From Kordia sp. SMS9 (lineage in GTDB: Bacteria; Bacteroidota; Bacteroidia; Flavobacteriales; Flavobacteriaceae): a stretch of DNA of 64,000 nt. Below, piece by piece: positions 44,501 to 50,387 of the stretch. The position numbers and the translations under genes are program-made. The stretch is from the NCBI RefSeq assembly GCF_003352465.1, contig NZ_CP031153.1, positions 3,462,987 to 3,526,986 on the forward strand, read 5' to 3'. The notes beneath the pieces are model-generated. The model was given only the letters and a program-made list of their open reading frames with translations, was not told where the DNA came from and searched no databases. Each line of letters begins with the position of its first letter. Position 1 is the stretch's first letter.

Positions 44501-45402
44501 ACAACTTCTGCGCCTTCTTTATCGAGGATGCCACGACGTTCCGCAGGACCGAGATAGACATTTGCCACATCTTTTACTAAAATTGGCGTAAAGCTTTTCG
44601 ACGAAATAGGTGTATTTTCTATATCTTCAATAGATTTTATATACCCCAAACCACGCACTACATATTCTGCACGATTGATTTCCAAGGTTTTTGCGCCAAT
44701 TTCTTTGTTGCTGTTTCGTACTGCATTGACAACTTGTGCTAATGTCAGCTCGTATTTTTTGAGTACATCGGGCAATACATCAATTTGATATTCTTGCACA
44801 AAACCGCCAATGGAAGCCACTTCCGACACATCGGCAGCACTGGAAAGCGCAGGTTTTACATAATAATCTTGAATGCTGCGGAGTTCTTGCAGATTCCAGC
44901 CGCCTGTAACGTTTCCGTTTTCATCTCTGCCTTCTAATGTATACCAGAAAATTTGCCCTAAACCTGTGGCATCTGGACCTAAAGTCGGTTGCACATTGTC
45001 AGGAAGCAAGGAACTTGGTAGCGCGTTGAGTTTTTCTAAGATGCGACTGCGACTCCAATAGAAATCCACTTCATCATTGAAGATGATATAGATGCTGGAA
45101 AACCCAAACATAGAGGAACTTCGCACGGTTTTTACACCAGGAATTCCCATCAAGGTACTTGTGAGTGGATAGGTAATTTGATCTTCAATATCTTTTGGAG
45201 AGCGTCCTTGCCATTTGGTGAATACGATTTGTTGGTTTTCGCCAATATCGGGAATGGCGTCTACGGCAACGGAATTTTTGGGGAAATCGCCTAAATTCCA
45301 ATCGAATGGTGCTGTGCTTAGTCCGAAACCAATCATGGAAACGAGTAGGAGCAGTGCTACCAGCTTGTGTTGTATGATAAATTGAATGCTTTTGTTGAGC
45401 AT
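41563..45402 (-). CDS. cusA: CusA/CzcA-type heavy-metal RND pump
   Basis: 1279 residues, inner-membrane proton/metal antiporter. Family marks: N-terminal LNKSIQFIIQHK, DLIPDENGEFYRNW, GTMVDMGIVLIEN in TM4, and GIATDDGVIMATYLQQ in TM10. A block of extra TM segments (about 520-640, FGWKSTRKRF to YYEKLLRW) is an extension seen in Bacteroidota pumps and makes it longer than E. coli CusA (about 1050). Residues about 765-819 (SNAVENTKDISTALD to TASKR) are encoded by repeat DNA (see 42945-43108) and look foreign to the pump: hydrophilic, Asn/Thr/Ser-rich and internally repeated (NNTSVRGTI, NNTSVRVARGTS). The frame is intact, so the pump may still work if this is a surface loop. First of the pump genes in its operon. 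Confidence 0.93.
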   Translation of the reverse strand: MLNKSIQFIIQHKLVALLLLVSMIGFGLSTAPFDWNLGDFPKNSVAVDAIPDIGENQQIVFTKWQGRSPKDIEDQITYPLTSTLMGIPGVKTVRSSSMFGFSSIYIIFNDEVDFYWSRSRILEKLNALPSSLLPDNVQPTLGPDATGLGQIFWYTLEGRDENGNVTGGWNLQELRSIQDYYVKPALSSAADVSEVASIGGFVQEYQIDVLPDVLKKYELTLAQVVNAVRNSNKEIGAKTLEINRAEYVVRGLGYIKSIEDIENTPISSKSFTPILVKDVANVYLGPAERRGILDKEGAEVVGGVVVARYGANPMQVINNVKEKIQTISSGLPTKILKDGRTSQLTIVPFYDRTELIQETLHTLEEALSLEILITLLIIVIMVFNLRASLLIASILPVAVLVVFIAMKLGNVDANIVALSGIAIAIGTMVDMGIVLIENITRHLEEDTENTPINALVYKATSEVSGAILTAVLTTIVSFIPVFMLVGAEGKLFSPLAYTKTMALVAAIIITLFVLPAMAAWVFGWKSTRKRFTLLLNVLVIAVSIYAMVYGIYLAMALAVFGVTNILATQKIITEKTQKRIHIITAICTLLILLTIYWRPLGYTNALGTNFIFVALTCALVIGTFTVFIKYYEKLLRWALSHKLLFLSLPLLILIAGVSIWQNTGKEFMPALNEGSFLLMPTSLPHAGIEQNKQILQQLDMAVANIPEIETVVGKAGRVESALDPAPLSMYENIIHYKPKYMLDENGKPQRFKVNEDGEFIRRDYKNVSSNAVENTKDISTALDVTNENNTSVRGTIETSNKNNTSVRVARGTSVVSRTASKRISAKDLIPDENGEFYRNWRPHIQSPDDIWNEIVQNTKLPSITSAPKLQPIETRLIMLQTGMRSPMGIKIKGQTLEQIEAFGLELEQLLQEVPQVKKETVFAERLIGKPYLILDIHREEIARYGLSIKAVQDILEVAIGGKVVTQTIEGRERYNVRVRYPRELRANPSDLENIYIPLPNGSEILLKDIVSIQYEKGPQMIKSEDTFLVSYVLFNKQSDIAEVTLVEQLQALLKERINEGSLLVPKGVSYEFSGTYEQQVRAEKTLMIIVPIVLLIIFLILYFQFKSIATSLFIFVGIAVAFAGGFIMIWLYGQSWFLNIELFGSNLRDLFQIETINLSVAVWVGFIALFGIATDDGVIMATYLQQNFTKKLPKTKEAVQNAVVEAGKKRIRPCLMTTATTLLALLPILTSTGRGSDIMIPMAIPSFGGMLIALITLFVVPVLYSWYQEIQLKKHTDEA
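42945..43108. repeat. Intergenic-type repeat DNA inserted in frame within the CusA gene
   Basis: Contains three copies of CGAACTGAC (42983, 43025, 43096), two longer direct repeats beginning there with a 42-nt offset, and an imperfect palindrome TCACATCGAGCGCAGTCGAG...ATGTC at 43050-43074. The last is a form of the interspersed 'tctcgactgcgctcga' element common between flavobacterial genes. It replaces a short, normally conserved stretch between RRDYKN and KDLIPDENG. The insertion boundaries are approximate. Confidence 0.7.
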
Positions 45403-45557
45403 AATTGTTGCTGTTTATACGTACTTTTATTAGAGTAGGAATTGTGTAGTGTAACAGCAGTTCAATTTTGGTTACTTTTTGTTTCTTATCATTTTGACTG
45501 CGTTTCATGTGAAAAGCAATTTTATAGAAGAAAGTAAAGTATAGAAAATTAAACAAG

Positions 45558-45574
45558 CGTTACATATAGTAACG
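45558..45574. promoter_or_regulatory. Perfect dyad between HYC_CC_PP and CusA genes
   Basis: CGTTAC and GTAACG flank ATATA. It lies 7 nt past the stop of the HYC_CC_PP gene and 156 nt upstream of the CusA start. There is no T run, so it is more likely an operator or processing site than a terminator. Confidence 0.4.
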
Positions 45575-45580
45575 TATGCA

Positions 45581-45994
45581 TCAAATTAGGAAAGTTTCAT
45601 CGAGGAGTTGTATGTCTCGTATCAATGGTGGCGGAACATACGGTTTGTACACTGCTTTTTCAGTGTCTGTACTTGGAAGTACATAAATGTAACTGTATAC
45701 AAACGCTTTGATGAAGGTTTGTGTCGTAAAGTGAATGTCTTGTTGTGTTGGCAATTCGTCCTGTCCTTGAATCAATGTGGTAACATCATCACAGCAAGAT
45801 ACTTGTTTCATGGTAGTTTCTGATGAAGTTGTTGTTTCTAGTTCCATGCCGCAGTTTTCAGCTTCCATTCCAATAGAAAAACTGATAGGAACGCCACCAC
45901 AAATATGTTCATTGATGGTGAACGAAAAGGTGGAACTTAGCACTAGAAGTGCTAAAAGAATGACGCTAGTATGTGTTAGAAACTTTTTCATCAA
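45581..45994 (-). CDS. HYC_CC_PP family protein
   Basis: 137 residues. A TM or signal segment (about 9-28) is followed by the signature the family is named for: EHICGG in place of HYC, then VSCCDD, and YVPPPLIRD near the end. Other Cys/Met residues (MEAENCGMELE) suggest a metal-binding periplasmic role. Such genes stand next to Cus-type efflux genes in Bacteroidota, as here: it is encoded upstream of CusA on the same strand and may share its regulation. Starts at 45994 and 45991 (MMKK) cannot be separated. Confidence 0.8.
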   Translation of the reverse strand: MMKKFLTHTSVILLALLVLSSTFSFTINEHICGGVPISFSIGMEAENCGMELETTTSSETTMKQVSCCDDVTTLIQGQDELPTQQDIHFTTQTFIKAFVYSYIYVLPSTDTEKAVYKPYVPPPLIRDIQLLDETFLI

Positions 45995-45998
45995 TATG

Positions 45999-46006
45999 CA
46001 AATATA
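45999..46006 (-). promoter_or_regulatory. TAnnTTTG promoter box for the HYC_CC_PP/Cus operon
   Basis: TATATTTG on the minus strand, 5 nt upstream of the start codon. This again implies a leaderless or nearly leaderless transcript. No -33 TTTG at standard spacing. Confidence 0.45.
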
Positions 46007-46113
46007 CGTTTTTTTTAGACTTGCTTTGCTATTAGATTTTTGGTATCGCTTCGCTCTTGGTATGTTGGTACGTTTCTAAGTGAATCTTGGGTTTTGTTTG
46101 AAATAAATTAATA

Positions 46114-46366
46114 CATTTTCAAATTGAGGAATCATCAAATTGACAAATTGAATAAGGCTCGGCTTCGCCCGTTAGATTCTTTCATACAATGTTTGAGTTT
46201 TCTTTGAAACTTCATTTTCAAATTGAGGAATCATCAAATTGACAAATTGAATAAGGCTCGGCTTCGCCCGTTAGATTCTTTCATACAATGTTTGAGTTTT
46301 CTTTGAAACTTCATTTTCAAATTGACGAATCATCAAATTGACAAATTGAATAAGGCTCGGCTTCGC
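46114..46366. repeat. 99-bp tandem repeat, 2.6 copies
   Basis: Units begin at 46114, 46213 and 46312 with CATTTTCAAATTGA. The first two are essentially identical; the third is truncated and has one change (GACGAATC for GAGGAATC). Each unit contains GGCTCGGCTTCGCC, a small GC-rich palindrome. There are no unique spacers, so this is not a CRISPR array. Confidence 0.9.
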
Positions 46367-46437
46367 TTTAGAATCTAGCTTTTTAGAATCAAATTGGTAT
46401 TAGAACTTGCCAAAGCCAACACCTAAGTCTAAAACTC

Positions 46438-46469
46438 AAAAAAGCGAACCTTTTACAGTCCGCTCTTTT
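46438..46469 (-). terminator. Intrinsic terminator of the precursor-peptide operon
   Basis: On the minus strand AAAAGAGCGGACT pairs with GGTTCGCTTTTTT (wobbles included) around GTAAAA, with a T run. It lies 20 nt after the stop at 46490. Confidence 0.75.
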
Positions 46470-46489
46470 CCATCAGGTAACTAAATTTC

Positions 46490-46729
46490 TTAGCAGATTG
46501 GCAATGTCGTTGTATCTACTTCAATCGTTTTACAACGGTTCATAGAGTTGTACGGATCACATTTGACAAATACGGAACAATAGACTGATGGACAGGTGTA
46601 AATGGTTAGTGGACCTGTACCACATACTAAATAATTTGTGTTTGGTGCTGCCGCTCCACCTGCGTTTTTATTTAAACTAGAAATGGTTGCCTTTCTTACT
46701 TTTAAGTTTTTTAGATTCTTTTTTTTCAT
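46490..46729 (-). CDS. Cys-rich RiPP-like precursor peptide, fourth of tandem array
   Basis: 79 residues. Leader MKKKNLKNLKVRKATISSL followed by NKNAGG; the core after GG has six Cys and many Ser/Thr/Tyr, ending CKTIEVDTTTLPIC. The same ending (CKTIELDTETRPIC) occurs in the gene at 47050, so they are paralogues. The leader matches the Bacteroidota class I lanthipeptide-type leader. Dehydration of Ser/Thr and Cys bridging would be the expected modification if the class is right, but LanB/LanC-type enzymes are not in this window. It is last before the operon terminator. Confidence 0.7.
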   Translation of the reverse strand: MKKKNLKNLKVRKATISSLNKNAGGAAAPNTNYLVCGTGPLTIYTCPSVYCSVFVKCDPYNSMNRCKTIEVDTTTLPIC

Positions 46730-46779
46730 GATTGTGTAATTTATAATGATTTGTAATATATTCTTGAAATAGAGTTGCG

Positions 46780-47007
46780 TTAGCCAACAGGCATTTGATC
46801 ATCGTTTTGGATTCTACAACCTGTAGCGGTGCATATTTGCTTAGAGTCACATTTTGCAAATTGTGAGCAACCCGTTACCGTCTCATCTGGATTTGGAAGT
46901 GGGCAAGGATCATTGGTTAGCAAATCTCCTCCTGTGACGGCTTGTGCGTTTAAGCTTGATATTGTCGCCTTAACGAGGCGTAAATTAGTTAGCTGCTGTT
47001 TTTTCAT
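46780..47007 (-). CDS. Cys-rich RiPP-like precursor peptide, third of tandem array
   Basis: 75 residues. Leader MKKQQLTNLRLVKATISSL ending in AVTGG, then a core with five Cys (NDPCPLPNPDETVTGCSQ, KCDSKQICTATGC). It shares GCSQxxxCDS and CTAxxC with the gene at 47050 but has lost the final TRPIC ending, closing with QMPVG. It lies 50 nt from the downstream and 42 nt from the upstream precursor gene. Confidence 0.7.
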   Translation of the reverse strand: MKKQQLTNLRLVKATISSLNAQAVTGGDLLTNDPCPLPNPDETVTGCSQFAKCDSKQICTATGCRIQNDDQMPVG

Positions 47008-47049
47008 ACGAATGCGTTTTATTTTTTTAATGAGTTCTTCGTACGCAAC

Positions 47050-47289
47050 TTAACAGATAGGTCTTGTTTCCGTATCGAGTTCAATAGTTTTGCAGACATT
47101 GGCTGTACATGCTGCTACAGAATCACATTCCATTAATTGCGAGCATCCCGTTTCGGTTTGTTGCGGTAGTGGAAAAGGAATTGGACAAATAAATATGGAG
47201 ATTCGTGCTCCACCGATGATATGTTTCTGATTCAAATGTGAAACCGTCGATTTTGTAAGACTTAGATTTTTTAGCTTCTTTTTTTTCAT
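47050..47289 (-). CDS. Cys-rich RiPP-like precursor peptide, second of tandem array
   Basis: 79 residues. Leader MKKKKLKNLSLTKSTVSHL, GG at about 26-27 (HIIGGA), then a core with six Cys: FICPIPFPLPQQTETGC, MECDS, AACTANVCKTIEL and the final RPIC. It is the most complete version of the core shared by the array. Conserved Cys positions against variable linkers suggest a fixed ring pattern. Confidence 0.7.
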   Translation of the reverse strand: MKKKKLKNLSLTKSTVSHLNQKHIIGGARISIFICPIPFPLPQQTETGCSQLMECDSVAACTANVCKTIELDTETRPIC

Positions 47290-47327
47290 GATTTTTCGAT
47301 TTTATGTTTTACCAAAGTTTTAATAAT

Positions 47328-47492
47328 TTAACAACTCATATACGTACCACAAGGAAACGTTTTGTCTATCCAACAGCATATAGTACAGTCTGTTCTAATA
47401 GTTCCTTCAGTTCCTCCTTTAATTTCAGTGTATTTTAAGGAAGAAATTGCTTTCTTGTTGAGTTGTAGTTTTTGTAAGTTTCTTTTTTTCAT
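47328..47492 (-). CDS. Short Cys-rich RiPP-like precursor peptide, first of tandem array
   Basis: 54 residues. Leader MKKRNLQKLQLNKKAISSL then KYTEIKGG; the 27-residue core has five Cys and five Thr (DCTICCWIDKTFPCGTYMSC). Its leader is clearly of the same family, but the core differs from the other three, so the cluster would yield at least two kinds of product. It is the first gene of the array and has a dyad 50 nt upstream. The CxxCC spacing could bind a metal if unmodified. Confidence 0.72.
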   Translation of the reverse strand: MKKRNLQKLQLNKKAISSLKYTEIKGGTEGTIRTDCTICCWIDKTFPCGTYMSC

Positions 47493-47541
47493 GAGTATAC
47501 ATTTTAAATATTCAAGTTAAAAAGAAGCAATCAGACTTGGC

Positions 47542-47556
47542 TACGGTTTTACCGTA
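47542..47556. promoter_or_regulatory. Dyad upstream of the precursor-peptide array
   Basis: TACGGT and ACCGTA flank TTT, 50 nt upstream of the first precursor start. It includes CTACGGTTTT (47541-47550), a 10-mer also found at 50314-50323 upstream of the kinase and glycosyltransferase genes. Confidence 0.45.
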
Positions 47557-47588
47557 AAATATAGAATTACTGTTTGTGAATGAGGTGA

Positions 47589-47963
47589 TTAGCCTTGGGA
47601 AAAGTATGCGTCGTGTAGTGCCGAAAGTAAGGCTGGGAAATTAACAGGTTTTGAGAAGTAGTGATCAAATCCTAAGTTGATAAAGTGTGTTTCATCGCCA
47701 GGCATCGCATAGGCTGTAATGGCAAATATAGGCGTGTTTTTGTGCGTAGGTAAGGCTTGAATTTTTTTGAGCAATTCGCAACCATCCATTTGATTTTTCC
47801 CCAGATTGATATCTAATAGAATGACATCGTGTGTATCTTTTTCAACAAGTTCCAAAGCTTTTATACCGTTTTCAGCAATGGTGACACGTGCGTTTTCCTT
47901 GGAGAGCATTTTATCCATCACCATCGCATTTACTTTATTATCTTCAACGTAGAGAATGTTCAC
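47589..47963 (-). CDS. Single-domain response regulator (receiver only)
   Basis: 124 residues: acidic pocket VEDNK, phospho-acceptor Asp51 (VILLDINLGKNQMDG), and conserved Lys in FSKPVNF. There is no output domain, so it must act through protein contact or phosphorelay. Its ATG overlaps the kinase stop by 4 nt. It lies directly upstream of the precursor-peptide array on the same strand (about 96 nt), and read-through into the array is possible. Confidence 0.92.
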   Translation of the reverse strand: MNILYVEDNKVNAMVMDKMLSKENARVTIAENGIKALELVEKDTHDVILLDINLGKNQMDGCELLKKIQALPTHKNTPIFAITAYAMPGDETHFINLGFDHYFSKPVNFPALLSALHDAYFSQG

Positions 47964-50158
47964 GAGTGTAAAGGAAGTTTTATGATGAATTCGGAACCTT
48001 TAGCAACTTCACTACGTACTTCAATGCTGCCATCTAAGATTTCAATGTAGCGTTTGGAGAGACTCAGTCCGATGCCAGTACCTTCATACTTTCGCGTCAT
48101 TCCGATGCTTTCTTGCATAAAAGGGTCAAATATTTTTTCTAGGTTATTCGCTTCAATGCCAATTCCTGTGTCTTTTACGGAAATAGTTGCTTCTTTCCGT
48201 GTTGCATCAGAAGTAATAGCAACTACAATTCCGCCCGCATGGGTATATTTGATGGCATTGTGAATGATGTTGTTAAAAGCAGTTCGAAAGAGTTGTTCGT
48301 CAATTTCTACTTTTGGAATGCTTTTATCGAGTATGAGTTTGTACTCAAATGCTTTTTGTTGTGCTAAATGATCGTATTCCCGATAGGAACTTTCAACAAC
48401 ATAATTTAGATCGTGTACAGTTAGCGTAAGATTGGATTTGATCGCTTCTATTTCACTAAAATTGGAAAGATTGTTCACCGTTTCCAACAAACGATCTTTA
48501 CTTTCTTTGAGATATGCTAACAGTTTTGTGCGTTCTTCGGCATCTTCTTCCGTAAGGAGTAATTCACTAATTGCCATGATGCCATTGAGTGGCGTTCTGA
48601 TTTCATGACTAAAGTTTGCCAGAATGTTCGTTTTTAAACTGTTGAGCTCTTGCGCTTTTACATGTGCTTCTTTTACGGCAATTTCTGCAATTTTACGTTC
48701 CGTAATGTCCAATGCAGTAATAAGTATGGAAGTCACCTCATCCTTGGTATCGGTAATCGGTGTGTATTTTATTTCCAACCATTGCGAATTGCCTTGGTGC
48801 ATGACACGTTCTACTTCTTTTCGTGTGGTGGTACCTTTTAGGGCTTCGTTGAATGAATTGGTAAAGGTATGTTTAAAGTTGAGCGGAATTACGTTTTTAA
48901 AATACACTGTAGTTTCCAAAGGATGTACGCCAAAATCTCCTTGAATGATTCCCGCGGAAGCGGTATCTGTCAATAAAATTTTACTATCAGTATCTAGTAA
49001 AAAGATATACACAAAACCATTGTTAATCATGGCACGCATGCGACGCTGATTTTTCTCAACCATTTGTTCGTTGAGTTTCCGTTCATTGACATCAATGAGG
49101 TTTCCAATCAAACGTTTGGTGCTGCCGTCTTCGTTCTTTTTACAATAGCCATAGACTTCATAGTAGCGATATTTTCCATCTAAATGGCGCAAGCGATAGT
49201 GATTGAAGTAGTACGCCGTGTCCTTGTTTAAATTATCCAAATGGCGTTGCAACGCCTCGTCTACATCGTCGGGATGAATCATTTGACGAAAGGTTTCTTC
49301 AGGGACAAAATCATCTTTGATAGACAAGCCCAACATTTTTTTAAAAGCCAAACTGTAATAGACCGTATTACTTTTAATGTCATGATCAAACAATCCGGAG
49401 CGTATTCCTTTCAGGGCTAAATTTTTGGTTTCTTCACTATATTCAAGCTTTTGAATGTATTCTTGACGTTCAGTAACATCGGCAACCGTTCCGTTGACAA
49501 AAATGACTTCTTCATTGTGGAAAACAGGTTCGGCAGTGATGCGTAAATATGTGGTGGAAGTTTCCTTTTGTACCGTTTCAATATACTCGTACGGTTGTTT
49601 GGTTTCTAGGAGTTTGTATAAATAGGCTTTGGCGCGTTCTTGAATTTCTGCTTCGTAATTGTAAAACCCTTTTTGATCTCTTTCGTGATCTTTCGGATCA
49701 ATTCCATGCATTTTGTAGCATTCTTTCGACCAAAATAGTTCTTTTGTAATCGGATTATAATACCAAGCTGCAATATTACCAAGTTCAGAAATCGCTTGCA
49801 AGGCTTGCTGTTCTTTGTCTTCTTGCGTGACATCAATTCCCATGGCGTAAATAGAATCGCCGTCTCGTGAAAAATCGAGCCGCAATGTTAGAATTCCTTT
49901 GGAGGTTTTGGTAGGGAACTTTAAGCGTTGATTTAACAAGATTTCACCATTGGTTACTTTTTGAAGAATGTGTTGCAGTTTGTCTTGAAATTTATCCAAC
50001 ACCAACTCTTGAAAATCTGTCCCAACACCTGTGTGTTCCGATTGAAAAGCCGCTGCGGCGCAATCGTTGAGTTGTTGTATAACACCTTTTGCATCTAAAA
50101 CAATCAGATACAAACTGGACTTTTGGAGGATATGCGCGGGTAGCTGGTTGTGATGCAT
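47960..50158 (-). CDS. Multi-PAS soluble hybrid-type sensor histidine kinase
   Basis: 732 residues without TM segments. Four PAS-like units (about 1-110, 120-232, 240-360 and 370-490; each ends with a DVTE/DVNE/DITE-type PAC sequence), then HisKA with phospho-His518 (LANFSHEIRTPLNG) and HATPase_c (NAIKYTH, DTGIGIE, GTGIGLSLSKRY). It is cytoplasmic and would sense an internal signal. The receiver protein is encoded in a 4-nt overlap downstream. Its upstream region is shared with the divergent glycosyltransferase operon. Confidence 0.92.
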   Translation of the reverse strand: MHHNQLPAHILQKSSLYLIVLDAKGVIQQLNDCAAAAFQSEHTGVGTDFQELVLDKFQDKLQHILQKVTNGEILLNQRLKFPTKTSKGILTLRLDFSRDGDSIYAMGIDVTQEDKEQQALQAISELGNIAAWYYNPITKELFWSKECYKMHGIDPKDHERDQKGFYNYEAEIQERAKAYLYKLLETKQPYEYIETVQKETSTTYLRITAEPVFHNEEVIFVNGTVADVTERQEYIQKLEYSEETKNLALKGIRSGLFDHDIKSNTVYYSLAFKKMLGLSIKDDFVPEETFRQMIHPDDVDEALQRHLDNLNKDTAYYFNHYRLRHLDGKYRYYEVYGYCKKNEDGSTKRLIGNLIDVNERKLNEQMVEKNQRRMRAMINNGFVYIFLLDTDSKILLTDTASAGIIQGDFGVHPLETTVYFKNVIPLNFKHTFTNSFNEALKGTTTRKEVERVMHQGNSQWLEIKYTPITDTKDEVTSILITALDITERKIAEIAVKEAHVKAQELNSLKTNILANFSHEIRTPLNGIMAISELLLTEEDAEERTKLLAYLKESKDRLLETVNNLSNFSEIEAIKSNLTLTVHDLNYVVESSYREYDHLAQQKAFEYKLILDKSIPKVEIDEQLFRTAFNNIIHNAIKYTHAGGIVVAITSDATRKEATISVKDTGIGIEANNLEKIFDPFMQESIGMTRKYEGTGIGLSLSKRYIEILDGSIEVRSEVAKGSEFIIKLPLHS

Positions 50159-50303
50159 TTTTTAGGAATCCATTTCATTACTAAAAATAGGAAAAACATT
50201 TTGATTGTGGAGCGTGATTGGGGAAAATTTGTTTTTTGGAGGTTTGTTGAGTATACGCTTTTTAAAGTGTGTAGATGTCTAGTTTTCTGTTTATAAGAAT
50301 TTA

Positions 50304-50318
50304 CGTAGGGAAACTACG
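50304..50318. promoter_or_regulatory. Dyad in the divergent region between kinase and glycosyltransferase genes
   Basis: CGTAG and CTACG flank GGAAA, 70 nt before the plus-strand start at 50388 and 146 nt before the kinase start. The right half continues as CTACGGTTTT, shared with the dyad at 47542. It is a candidate operator controlling both directions. Confidence 0.45.
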
Positions 50319-50387
50319 GTTTTCAGTTATGTTTTTTGCGCTTAAATTAGTATTATTGAAATTTAAGTAAGAAATCATATACAATTC

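Larger units (their letters stand above)
46007..46489. other. Non-coding region with repeats
   Basis: This stretch between the Cus operon and the precursor-peptide cluster has no plausible gene. It holds the 99-bp tandem repeat (46114-46366) and a terminator (46438-46469). The text just before the repeat (GGTATCGCTTCGCTCTTGG) looks like further repeat debris. Confidence 0.6.

Noticed and set aside
45185..45556. A 123-codon minus-strand frame overlapping the start of CusA
   Set aside because: Two thirds overlap the conserved N-terminus of the pump in another frame, and its composition (Arg/His/Thr-rich) is that of a shadow frame.
46114..46366. Possible CRISPR array
   Set aside because: The unit is 99 bp and repeated as a whole with no variable spacers, and there are no cas genes.
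46490..47492. Precursor peptides as small toxins or bacteriocins without modification
   Set aside because: The conserved leader and GG before Cys-rich cores fit modified peptides better, but without enzymes in the window this remains open.
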